From an uncultured bacterium (GTDB taxonomy: Bacteria > Pseudomonadota > Alphaproteobacteria > CAISDR01), in contig CAISDR010000140.1 in the NCBI GenBank assembly GCA_903884125.1, forward strand, positions 1 through 17,208: 17,208 bases of DNA, read 5' to 3'. The position numbers and the translations under genes were made by a program. Positions within the stretch are counted from its first letter, which is position 1. Every line of letters starts with the position of its first letter. The notes beneath the pieces are model-generated. The model was given only the letters and a program-made list of their open reading frames with translations, was not told the DNA's origin and searched no databases. Below, one piece after another: positions 1-6,909 of the stretch.

Positions 1-66
1 AATTCTTGAAATGCAACGTGAATTGACCTAACTGAAATTGTAAGACCCAAGGAATATTGAGATCCA

Positions 67-1239
67 ATGCCTGGAACTATTTATATTTTGCATCGCCCAA
101 CTGTTCAGGGAACTATTCATCGGTTGGCCGATGAGCTGGCACACGGGTTTCGCAAGCTTGGACTTGACGTAAGGCGCGTTGATTTTGATCATGAACAAAG
201 CACACGGCTTTTCCTTGCGGATCTGGATGCGGGAAATGTTTTCCTTATTCTAGCCGTCGGACTTTACTGTTCAATCCTGTTTCAAATCGGTGAATATTGT
301 ACGCAAAGACGCATACCCTATTTTTTCTTCGGATTTGACAATCCGGCATTCGGCTCCATCGGGTTCTCGGAATTGCTGGATCACTTCCCGGATGCCTTTA
401 TTAGTTTTACCAGCGCAAGGTTCACCGCTGCCGCACCAGCCATATTGGGCAATCGGGGTCACTTCCTGACACTGCCGCAAGGTGTATCGCCAGATTACAA
501 ATTTTCAACCGGTGGCAGGACCCGGGTAGGATTATTTATCGGCAATATCGCGCCACATCCGGATATGACAGAAGTGGCACCGTCGCCGGACTTCTATGAT
601 CGGCTTTGGGAGTCATGGCCAGAGCCTGTTGCCAATGAACTTCGTCGGATGCGCCAGATATGTCTAAGCGACCACACGATTTCGCCTTTCGAAATAATTC
701 CTATCGACACAGATTTCGGCGGTGGGTTTGACTATAAGCGGCTGCTGCGTGAACTGGATTATGCAATGTATTTTTCAGCCCGCATGGAAACGGTTGCCGA
801 TCTGGTTGCCTCTCATGAAGCGATTGTCTGCGGCATTGGCTGGGATGCGTTGCAGCGGGTCCCGGGCAAGTGTCGATTTCTTGGCTCTGTTCCAAATGCT
901 GAAGTGCAAAAATTGCTGCCGCGGGCTTGTTACATCGTGAATTCGATGACGCCTATTTATGCCTGTTCAGAGCGGGTTCTCGAAGCTGCGATGACTGGTT
1001 GTCCAATAATATCGACACCAACAAAATTTTTGCGGGACGCCTTTGGCGACACTATCTGGTATTACAATGACGCAGCCAGTTTGAGGGCAGCAATTTGGGA
1101 AATCAAATCAGGCAAAGGGATATATGATCGTTTGAAAAAGGCACGCGAAATAGCACTCGCGCACCATACCTGGGAAAGCAGGGCACGCGAGATTGTGCAG
1201 TTCGTGGAATCGCGCGGCTTTAAATTGACTGTAAATTAA
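67..1239 (+). CDS. CgeB-like GT-B glycosyltransferase
   Basis: This 390-residue protein resembles the CgeB/glycosyltransferase group 1 (GT-B) family and probably moves a sugar from an activated donor onto an unknown acceptor in the cytoplasm. The recognisable part is the C-terminal third: a conserved stretch YACSERVLEAAMTGCPIIS (about residues 298-316), with the acidic residue and small-residue loop typical of the nucleotide-sugar site, followed by a terminal segment with HTWESRAREIV as in CgeB-type proteins. No signal peptide or membrane segment is visible. The ATG at 67 has only modest upstream purine runs (AAGGA at about 49-53, GAG at 59-61). Base use is clearly AT-richer than the neighbours: two 120-base samples counted by hand gave about 42 percent GC, against about 62 percent in the DUF445 gene. 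That suggests transfer, or membership of a glycan locus to the left. Family assignment is fairly confident; donor and acceptor are unknown. Confidence 0.7.
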   Translation: MPGTIYILHRPTVQGTIHRLADELAHGFRKLGLDVRRVDFDHEQSTRLFLADLDAGNVFLILAVGLYCSILFQIGEYCTQRRIPYFFFGFDNPAFGSIGFSELLDHFPDAFISFTSARFTAAAPAILGNRGHFLTLPQGVSPDYKFSTGGRTRVGLFIGNIAPHPDMTEVAPSPDFYDRLWESWPEPVANELRRMRQICLSDHTISPFEIIPIDTDFGGGFDYKRLLRELDYAMYFSARMETVADLVASHEAIVCGIGWDALQRVPGKCRFLGSVPNAEVQKLLPRACYIVNSMTPIYACSERVLEAAMTGCPIISTPTKFLRDAFGDTIWYYNDAASLRAAIWEIKSGKGIYDRLKKAREIALAHHTWESRAREIVQFVESRGFKLTVN

Positions 1240-1299
1240 ATATTGCAGCGATAGCGCATGAAACATTTTATTGTACTGGCTAGGCCGCTGAATGGCAGG

Positions 1300-1935
1300 T
1301 CACTCACCCCTGGCAGCGTCAACCCATTCAATCATGGCCGGATGCGCCCAGATTGTGTCCATATACGTCTGTGCTTTGCCGCCCGGGTTTACACCATAGG
1401 TTCTAAACCGTGACACCACCGGGGCATACATGGCATCGGCAATGGTAAAATGGCCAAACAGATAGGGGCCGGTATGTGCATCCAGCGCGGTGGTCCAGAT
1501 TTTGATGACGCGCGCTACATCAGCATCCACATCGGGATTGGTGCCCGCGACCGGTGGGAGGGTAGCAGTGATATCCATCGACATTGCCTGACGCATGGGG
1601 GCAAAGCCCGAATGCATTTCGCATGAAATGGCGCGTGCTGCGGCACGGTCAAGAATATCATCGGGCCAGAGTTTTGCCTGAGGTGCCAGGTCTGCCGCAT
1701 ATTCGCAGATCGCCAGCGAATCCGGCAAAACGAAGCCGTGATCCACAAAGCAGGGCACTTTGCCATTGGGCGAAACTTTCAGGATCCGGGCCTTTGTATC
1801 ATGCTGGCGCAGGCGGATGACGGTTGTATCAAATGCAATTCCGGCATGGCGTAGCGCCATAAATGGTCGTAGCGACCAGCTCGATATGTCCCTGTCGCCA
1901 ATATAAAGCATCCGGCCCGAATTGTTACCTGACAT
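1300..1935 (-). CDS. Glutathione S-transferase family protein
   Basis: This 211-residue cytosolic protein has the thioredoxin-fold N-terminal domain and helical C-terminal domain of glutathione S-transferases, and the usual family length. Visible N-terminal landmarks are DISSWSLRPFMAL (about residues 16-28), with the candidate catalytic serine in SSWS; the cis-proline loop PNGKVPC (56-62); and DSLAICEYAADL (72-83), corresponding to the glutathione-binding E/D-S motif. The SSWSLRP pattern resembles the YfcF-like bacterial branch. Role is inferred: glutathione conjugation, peroxide reduction or isomerisation of a small electrophile. The ATG at 1935 is supported by an AAGGA ribosome site about 7 bases upstream; an alternative ATG eight codons further in is less well placed. 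The gene stands alone, convergent with the glycosyltransferase and divergent from the peptidase operon. The substrate cannot be read from the sequence. Confidence 0.88.
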   Translation of the reverse strand: MSGNNSGRMLYIGDRDISSWSLRPFMALRHAGIAFDTTVIRLRQHDTKARILKVSPNGKVPCFVDHGFVLPDSLAICEYAADLAPQAKLWPDDILDRAAARAISCEMHSGFAPMRQAMSMDITATLPPVAGTNPDVDADVARVIKIWTTALDAHTGPYLFGHFTIADAMYAPVVSRFRTYGVNPGGKAQTYMDTIWAHPAMIEWVDAARGE

Positions 1936-2046
1936 GGATTGATCCTTTCCTGCAGCGCCCCCATATGAGAACTGACGTCTCTAGCACCTTGGGCGTGGTC
2001 CGACTAGAATGGATGTTGCCGTGCTGAAAAGGAAATAGGACGCCCC
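1936..2046. promoter_or_regulatory. Divergent intergenic region, GST / peptidase operon
   Basis: These 111 bases separate the divergent GST and aminopeptidase genes and must hold at least the promoter of the three-gene plus-strand block. A TAGAAT hexamer at 2005-2010 is a plausible plus-strand -10 element, but no good -35 lies at the normal distance. An AGGA at 2037-2040 is the ribosome site for the GTG start at 2047. No strong inverted repeat was seen. The exact promoters remain unassigned. Confidence 0.4.
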
Positions 2047-3420
2047 GTGACTGACCCATTTTTGATTGCCGATCCTGCTGCGATACCTGTTTATGGTGTT
2101 TCTCGCGCCGACCTGTCCGAAGTGCCGTCCGGGGCTTTGACCTGGGCCAGGGTTAACGGATTCAAGCCGACGGTCGGCCGAGTTCTGATTGTGCCGGATG
2201 CAAATGGAGCCATCGCTTGTGTGCTGGTTGGTCTGGGCACGGCACCAAAGCCCAGTCCGTTCACCTATGGCGCATTGGTGCGTGATGCACCCTCGGGCGT
2301 CTATGACATTCAGAACCTGAAAGATTCAGATTCTGCCACTTTTGCCGCTCTGGGATTTGGCCTGTCGGCTTATGAATTCACGCGCTATAAAACCGAACCA
2401 GTGCCCAATAGCGTACGGCTTATTGCGCCCACTGGTGCCGACATGGTTCAAGTGCGCCGTCAATTGGACGCTGTGGAGCTGGTTCGGGATCTGATCAACA
2501 CGCCATGCGAAGATATGGGACCTAGCCAATTGGCCGATGCAGCCATTGGTGTTGCCCAAAAATTTGGTGCGCAATTCAGCTTGATTACCGGCGATGATCT
2601 TTTGGCATCAAACTATCCCCTGATCCACGCCGTGGGGCGTGCCAGTACACGACCACCCTGCCTGGTAGATTTCACGTGGGGCGACGCACACGCGCCCAAA
2701 GTCACGCTGGTGGGTAAGGGCGTTTGTTTTGATACCGGCGGGCTGGATATCAAACCTTCATCGGGCATGGCGCTGATGAAAAAGGATATGGGCGGTGCAG
2801 CCAATATCTTGGGCCTTGCTGCAATGATCATGGATGCGGGGCTTCACCTGCGGCTTAGGGTATTGATCCCGATTGTTGAAAACAATATTGCAGGCAATGC
2901 CTTTCGCACCTCGGATATATTCAAAAGCCGCAAGGGCCTGACCGTTGAAATCGGCAATACCGATGCGGAAGGGCGTCTGATTCTGGCCGATGCGCTGGCG
3001 GAAGCCGATAGCGACGCACCGGAACTGCTGATTGATCTGGCAACCCTGACCGGCGCTGCGCGTGTGGCACTGGGGGCAGATGTGCCACCATTTTATACAG
3101 ATGATGATCAGCTGGCAGCCGAGCTTGCACAAGCATCAGTCACCCAGCACGATCCTGTCTGGCGTATGCCGCTGGTTGGCACCTATGCCAAGGGACTGGA
3201 CTCGCGCATTGCCGATATCAAAAGTACCAGTGATGGCGGTCTGGCTGGATCAATCATCGCAGCTTTATTCCTGCAGAAATTTGTCGGTCAGACAAAATCG
3301 TGGCTGCATGCTGATATTTTTGCCTGGTCGCCGGAAGCGCGTCCGGCCAAACCTTATGGTGGCGAGGCACAGGCCATTCGTGCGCTTTATGCGGTCATTG
3401 CCAAACGGTACGGACAGTGA
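2047..3420 (+). CDS. M17 leucyl aminopeptidase family metallopeptidase
   Basis: This 457-residue cytoplasmic exopeptidase belongs to the M17 (leucyl aminopeptidase) family, which removes N-terminal residues from peptides using two divalent metals. The family signature NTDAEGRL is at residues 304-311. All expected active-site residues are present at the spacing of E. coli PepA: metal ligands Lys224, Asp229, Asp247, Asp306 and Glu308, and catalytic Lys236 and Arg310. The N-terminal third (about 1-140) is the variable M17 N-domain; the catalytic domain follows. The start is GTG with AGGA six bases upstream. The stop overlaps the next start as GTGA at 3417-3420, so the two genes are probably translationally coupled. 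Pairing with an NlpC/P60 peptidase suggests work on cell-wall-derived peptides as well as general protein turnover. The protein is somewhat shorter than PepA (about 503 residues), closer to PepB-like members, so I give no gene symbol. Confidence 0.95.
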   Translation: MTDPFLIADPAAIPVYGVSRADLSEVPSGALTWARVNGFKPTVGRVLIVPDANGAIACVLVGLGTAPKPSPFTYGALVRDAPSGVYDIQNLKDSDSATFAALGFGLSAYEFTRYKTEPVPNSVRLIAPTGADMVQVRRQLDAVELVRDLINTPCEDMGPSQLADAAIGVAQKFGAQFSLITGDDLLASNYPLIHAVGRASTRPPCLVDFTWGDAHAPKVTLVGKGVCFDTGGLDIKPSSGMALMKKDMGGAANILGLAAMIMDAGLHLRLRVLIPIVENNIAGNAFRTSDIFKSRKGLTVEIGNTDAEGRLILADALAEADSDAPELLIDLATLTGAARVALGADVPPFYTDDDQLAAELAQASVTQHDPVWRMPLVGTYAKGLDSRIADIKSTSDGGLAGSIIAALFLQKFVGQTKSWLHADIFAWSPEARPAKPYGGEAQAIRALYAVIAKRYGQ

Positions 3421-4241
3421 GCGACCTTCGACTTGTTCCGGCGCGGCCTGATCTTGCCGCCCGCCGCCTGTCTGCAACGCATCAGGCATTGCGCTATGCC
3501 GATGGTGAAATGATGGCAGTGGCGGTGGACCGCACGCCCCTGCGCACGGGGCCCAGCCCTGCCGCATCGCTTGCCAGCGAAATGCTGTTTGGTGAAGCCA
3601 TCGAAGTTTTCGAAATCCGCGAAGGCTGGGCCTGGGGGCAGGCACTGGCGGATGGTTATGTGGGTTATGTGGCCGCCGTGGCGCTGGTGCCACCGGGGCC
3701 TGCCCCCACACATAAAATTATCGCACCGCGCGCTTTTGTTTTTCCTGGACCTGATCTGAAACTGCCCATCGAGGGGGCGCTGGCGCTTGGCACCCAAGTC
3801 TGCGTCAGCGACGCACGGGATGGTTATGTTTTTGTGCCTTATCTGGGGTGGATTTCAACACATCACCTGGGCCCGTTGGATCAATCAGTCCCCGATTACG
3901 CGGGACTTGCCCTGCGCTTTTTGGAAACACCCTATCTGTGGGGTGGGCGCACGGCATTCGGGTGTGATTGTTCCGGACTGGTGCAGACCGTGCTGGCAGC
4001 GGCCGGCATAAAATGCCCACGCGATGCCGACCAGCAGCAGGCTACATTTTCAGCCGGTGCCGAACCAGTCGCCCGTGGTGATCTGATCTTCTGGAAGGGG
4101 CATGTGGGCATTATGACGGATGCAGAAAATATCGTGCATGCCAATGCCTTTCATATGGCGGTTCAAGTGGAACCCCTGGTCCAGACCCGTGCGCGATACG
4201 AAGCGAAAGATTTATTCATTCAGGCGATCTGCCGACCGTGA
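3417..4241 (+). CDS. SH3/NlpC-P60 cysteine peptidase
   Basis: This 274-residue protein combines an N-terminal bacterial SH3 region (about residues 32-90, with LRTGPS and GWAWGQALADGYVGYV), a second SH3-like stretch (about 98-152) and a C-terminal NlpC/P60 papain-like domain (about 158-274). The triad is visible: Cys185 in FGCDCSGLVQ, His229 in GHVGIM and His241 in IVHANAF. NlpC/P60 enzymes usually cut the D-gamma-glutamyl to meso-diaminopimelate (or L-Lys) bond of peptidoglycan peptides, and the SH3 domains position the substrate as in YkfC. No signal peptide is visible, which favours cytoplasmic action on recycled muropeptides rather than on the intact wall. The GTG start overlaps the upstream aminopeptidase stop, and this gene's own stop overlaps the next GTG, both as GTGA. 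The architecture is clear; the exact bond cleaved is inferred. Confidence 0.92.
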   Translation: MSDLRLVPARPDLAARRLSATHQALRYADGEMMAVAVDRTPLRTGPSPAASLASEMLFGEAIEVFEIREGWAWGQALADGYVGYVAAVALVPPGPAPTHKIIAPRAFVFPGPDLKLPIEGALALGTQVCVSDARDGYVFVPYLGWISTHHLGPLDQSVPDYAGLALRFLETPYLWGGRTAFGCDCSGLVQTVLAAAGIKCPRDADQQQATFSAGAEPVARGDLIFWKGHVGIMTDAENIVHANAFHMAVQVEPLVQTRARYEAKDLFIQAICRP

Positions 4242-5530
4242 CCAACGAACCACAATCATTGCCCGCGCATCAGCCGGATGCTGATAATTCTGACCGGCTG
4301 AGACGGGCTGAAATCCGTAATTTTCGATTGATGGCCACCGGCCTGCTGGGAATGGTGGCGATTGGACTGGTTCTTGTCCGGCTTTATCTGCCCAATAGTT
4401 TCTATTCGCAGCTGGCGATAGCGGGGCTTGAAGCAGCACTTGTTGGCGGATTGGCAGACTGGTTTGCCGTCACCGCCCTTTTTCGGCGGCCGATGGGCCT
4501 GCCCATTCCCCACACAGCGATTGTACCGCGGGCAAAAGAGCGCATTGCCGATGGGTTGGGCATTTTTGTGACCCGTAATTTTCTTGATCCCGCGCTGTTG
4601 TCCACCCGTCTGTCACAGCTTGACATGGCAGGATCCATCGCGAACTGGCTCAAGCGTCCCATCATTGCACAGGCCATCGGTGAACGTGCCGCTGCCAGCC
4701 TGCCTGTGATCCTGAATTCGCTTGAAGACAGGGAACTGCGTCAGTTCATAGGTGAGGCGCTGGCATTAAATGCGGCCCGTGCCGATCTTAGCCCGTTTGC
4801 TGCGCGCACATTGCGTGGACTGGTGGACGCCGGTGAACATGGGCCGATCATCGCTGCCCTGGCCCGGGTCGGACAGGATCTGCTGGCGCAGTCCCAACCA
4901 GCAATCAAAGCTGAAATCGCAGCGCACTCATCCTGGTGGGTGCCACGGGTGGTCGACAAAAAACTGGCAGAGGCGGTCTCAACCGGGCTTGGCAATCTTC
5001 TTGATGAATTGGAACGCCCGACATCGGCCAGCCGGTTGCGACTTGATATGGAAATTGAATCGCTGATCTGGCGGCTGGAAAATGATGCCGATACCCAGGT
5101 CGGATTTGAAGCATGGAAGCGCCGCTTGCTCGCGCAACCGGGTACACAGGCCACGCTGGCAAAATCCTGGGATGCGATCAAGGCCATGATGACGCATGAT
5201 CGGGATGAACCTTTTGATCGCTCAATTGCCGAACTGGTCGCGCGCTCGATTCAGGGGCTGGGTGGTGCACTGGAAAATGACGTCCCGATGCGTGCGCGCC
5301 TGAACCGCCGGCTCAAGGCGCTGGCCATGGGTGCGCTGGTGCCGCTACGCGAAGGTATCGGTCATTTCATCACAGATGTGGTGCGGGCATGGGATGCCCA
5401 TACATTGACCGATCGCATCGAATTATCGGTGGCCAAGGACCTGCAATATATCCGCGTCTCGGGTACGCTGGTTGGCGCCCTGGTCGGCTGTGTACTGTTT
5501 TTGGCCCAATACTGGTTCACCCGATCCTAG
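4238..5530 (+). CDS. DUF445 family membrane protein
   Basis: This 430-residue protein belongs to the DUF445 (YjiN-like) family. The signature lies at about residues 64-104, including GGLADWFAVTALFRRP and the following PIPHTAIVPRAKERI. A hydrophobic segment at about 30-50 precedes it, and a second strong one near the C-terminus (about 405-427, VSGTLVGALVGC...) ends the protein. The long middle part is soluble and helical, so the likely topology is a large domain anchored in the inner membrane at both ends. The biochemical function of the family is not established. It overlaps the NlpC/P60 gene by four bases (GTGA at 4238-4241), which implies co-translation with the two peptidases. The start is GTG; no in-frame ATG near the beginning fits better. 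Family assignment is secure, role unknown. Confidence 0.9.
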   Translation: MTNEPQSLPAHQPDADNSDRLRRAEIRNFRLMATGLLGMVAIGLVLVRLYLPNSFYSQLAIAGLEAALVGGLADWFAVTALFRRPMGLPIPHTAIVPRAKERIADGLGIFVTRNFLDPALLSTRLSQLDMAGSIANWLKRPIIAQAIGERAAASLPVILNSLEDRELRQFIGEALALNAARADLSPFAARTLRGLVDAGEHGPIIAALARVGQDLLAQSQPAIKAEIAAHSSWWVPRVVDKKLAEAVSTGLGNLLDELERPTSASRLRLDMEIESLIWRLENDADTQVGFEAWKRRLLAQPGTQATLAKSWDAIKAMMTHDRDEPFDRSIAELVARSIQGLGGALENDVPMRARLNRRLKALAMGALVPLREGIGHFITDVVRAWDAHTLTDRIELSVAKDLQYIRVSGTLVGALVGCVLFLAQYWFTRS

Positions 5531-5534
5531 GGCC

Positions 5535-5570
5535 AAAAATTACCGACCCCGCAGGGCAGTGCGGGGTCGG
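5535..5570 (-). terminator. Intrinsic terminator, perfect 11-bp stem
   Basis: The arms CCGACCCCGCA (5543-5553) and TGCGGGGTCGG (5560-5570) are exact complements around a six-base loop. Read on the minus strand, the hairpin is followed by TAATTTTT (complement of 5535-5542), a U-tract, so it is best oriented as the terminator of the small PepSY-like gene that stops at 5654. On the plus strand it lies 12 bases after the DUF445 stop but lacks a T-run, so it may also slow transcription from the peptidase operon. Confidence 0.85.
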
Positions 5571-5653
5571 CTTATGACGCATGACCATGGCGCGGTTGGG
5601 GAACGCGCGGATGGGCAGCGTCCGGGGCGGTGAATAAACGGCGCAACCAGCGC

Positions 5654-5950
5654 CTAGCTTACAACCTCACCCGTTTTCGCATCTACTTTGAAACTTTTCA
5701 CTGGCGTACCTTGCACATTGTTGACCATGACTTTGATCACACCGCCAGCTCGTGTCGCTTCGCCAACATAAAGGCCGTGTTCATCCGCCAGTGTCAGTAA
5801 TTCGCGTACGGCCCGCTTGGCATCGATAAGCGATATATCGCGTGCTTCACCGCCCGATGTGGTGACTGCGTTTGGGCTTGCCATTTCCGCCGCCAGGGCA
5901 AAACTTGGCAATGTTGCAGCAGCAAGGACAACCAGAATAATTTTCCGCAT
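5654..5950 (-). CDS. Small exported PepSY-like protein
   Basis: This 98-residue protein starts with a clear Sec signal peptide, a basic N-terminus then a hydrophobic run ending in SFALA (about residue 20), and is therefore probably periplasmic after cleavage. The mature part contains a helix (IDAKRAVRELLTLADEHG) followed by strands with VKSFKVDAKTGEVV at the C-terminus. That helix-plus-hairpin pattern, with the final DxxTGEV turn, resembles a single PepSY domain; PepSY proteins often modulate peptidases or bind ligands outside the membrane. I chose the ATG at 5950 because AGGAG lies seven bases upstream and the signal peptide begins there; the frame stays open to 6040, but that extension is proline/arginine-rich and has no comparable ribosome site. 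It is a single-gene unit with its own terminator and an operator-like palindrome upstream. Function is unknown and the PepSY call is tentative. Confidence 0.8.
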   Translation of the reverse strand: MRKIILVVLAAATLPSFALAAEMASPNAVTTSGGEARDISLIDAKRAVRELLTLADEHGLYVGEATRAGGVIKVMVNNVQGTPVKSFKVDAKTGEVVS

Positions 5951-6032
5951 GGCATTTCTCCTTTTGGGGCGACCTGATGGTGTGTTCAGCGGCCAGGGGT
6001 CGATCAGGGGGGGCAGAATTAGAAAGATCAGA

Positions 6033-6048
6033 CAGGACATGTGTCCTG
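6033..6048. promoter_or_regulatory. Operator-like palindrome upstream of PepSY-like gene
   Basis: CAGGACA at 6033-6039 and TGTCCTG at 6042-6048 form a perfect 7-bp inverted repeat with a two-base spacer. The centre is about 90 bases upstream of the small exported gene's ATG (minus strand). A weak minus-strand promoter could be GACACA at about 6039-6044, inside the repeat, with CTAATT about 17 bases downstream, in which case a bound repressor would cover the -35. The palindrome is seen directly; its role as an operator is inferred. Confidence 0.45.
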
Positions 6049-6183
6049 ACCGGGCTGACCTTAGTCACCAAATCTTGCGATGGTTTGACGCTGGCGTGAC
6101 GAATGCCGGTTGTGTGGTAACCCAGTGTGACGGCGGGGCGTGTGCGTCAAACTAGATTACAATTTGACGGCAGCAATTTCTGA

Positions 6184-6825
6184 TCAGCCTGTGACCAGTG
6201 CTCTAACAGCCCCAGTCACAATATTGCGGGCAGTTCTTGCGGGTACACCCAGTCCAGTCAGACCCAGGCTGATGGTGTCTGTAGCCAGCACGGTGATCCG
6301 ATCAGCGCGCATGGGTTCATTAACCACGGATAACATAAGGGCCGAACACAGTCCGACCAGCAAGATGAACCCCGCATCTTCGACCCCGGCGCTGAATTTT
6401 CCAAGAGCGATGCCAGCGGCTATGTCCTTGCGCAGGCCTTTGTTCAGGGGGTGATCTTTGGCGGTTGCCCGTTCCTGGCCGCGCAACATGATGCGTGTCT
6501 GCTTTGGCTGGGTCATGGCGAACTGCACAAAGACACAAATGCCACGCGCCACCCGCTGTCGCGGATCTGAAATTTCCGCATTGGACAATTGCACACGGTT
6601 TTCGATCATACGTCGGATGGCACCAGCGATTTCAGATGCAAAGGCATCCTTGTCCTCGAAGTGATTGAAAAAGCTGCCTTTGGCGACACCGGCGGCATCC
6701 ACAATGTCATTCACGCTCAACGCATCAATCGAATGAGCGGACAATAATTCGGCACCTGCCGCCAGTAAGGCCTGTCGTGTGCGTGCCCGTCGAGGGGCCT
6801 GGGGATTGTCCAGATTTTCTGTCAA
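6184..6825 (-). CDS. TetR-family transcriptional regulator
   Basis: This 213-residue protein has the TetR architecture: an N-terminal helix-turn-helix domain (about residues 14-60, with RQALLAAGAELLSAHSIDA and the recognition region VNDIVDAAGVAKGSFFNHF) followed by a helical ligand-binding and dimerisation domain. Proteins of this type usually repress a divergent operon until a small effector binds. Here the divergent genes encode aromatic ring hydroxylation and cleavage enzymes, so an aromatic substrate or intermediate, or its CoA derivative, is the likely effector (inference). The start is TTG at 6825, supported by AAAGG nine bases upstream; the next in-frame methionine is about 70 codons in and would destroy the DNA-binding domain. 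A perfect inverted repeat overlaps its own putative -35, consistent with autoregulation. Confidence 0.9.
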   Translation of the reverse strand: MTENLDNPQAPRRARTRQALLAAGAELLSAHSIDALSVNDIVDAAGVAKGSFFNHFEDKDAFASEIAGAIRRMIENRVQLSNAEISDPRQRVARGICVFVQFAMTQPKQTRIMLRGQERATAKDHPLNKGLRKDIAAGIALGKFSAGVEDAGFILLVGLCSALMLSVVNEPMRADRITVLATDTISLGLTGLGVPARTARNIVTGAVRALVTG

Positions 6826-6856
6826 ATCGGATGACCTTTATCTTGACGCGGACCAA

Positions 6857-6886
6857 AGTCTAATCCAAACTTGACCAAATGGTCAA
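6857..6886 (-). promoter_or_regulatory. Candidate tetR promoter
   Basis: On the minus strand, TTGACC (complement of 6881-6886) and TAGACT (complement of 6857-6862) are separated by 18 bases and match the sigma-70 -35 and -10 consensus moderately (TTGACC at five of six, TAGACT at four of six). The -35 lies entirely within the inverted repeat described separately, so a bound TetR dimer would block it. Prediction only. Confidence 0.4.
6871..6886. promoter_or_regulatory. Probable TetR operator
   Basis: TTGACCA and TGGTCAA form a perfect 7-bp inverted repeat with a two-base centre, in the 84-base gap between the divergent tetR and dioxygenase genes. A second copy of the half-site core GACCAAA is at 6851-6857, 22 bases (about two helical turns) from the copy at 6873-6879, so a second dimer could bind weakly on the same face. 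A TATAAA at 6889-6894, just after the repeat, is a possible -10 for the plus-strand operon, although no good -35 accompanies it. Size, symmetry and location fit TetR-family operators; no binding data exist here. Confidence 0.7.
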
Positions 6887-6909
6887 CTTATAAAGACACG
6901 GATGGAGAC

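Noticed and set aside
1..66. Possible promoter before the glycosyltransferase
   Set aside because: AT-rich, but no paired -35/-10 could be supported, and the upstream context is outside the window.
5951..6040. 30-residue extension of the PepSY-like protein
   Set aside because: It would bury a clean signal peptide and lacks the AGGAG that stands seven bases before the ATG at 5950.
6871..6909. N-terminal extension of the dioxygenase to a TTG at 6871
   Set aside because: The TTG is the first codon of the perfect inverted repeat and no ribosome site precedes it; the VOC fold begins at the ATG at 6910.
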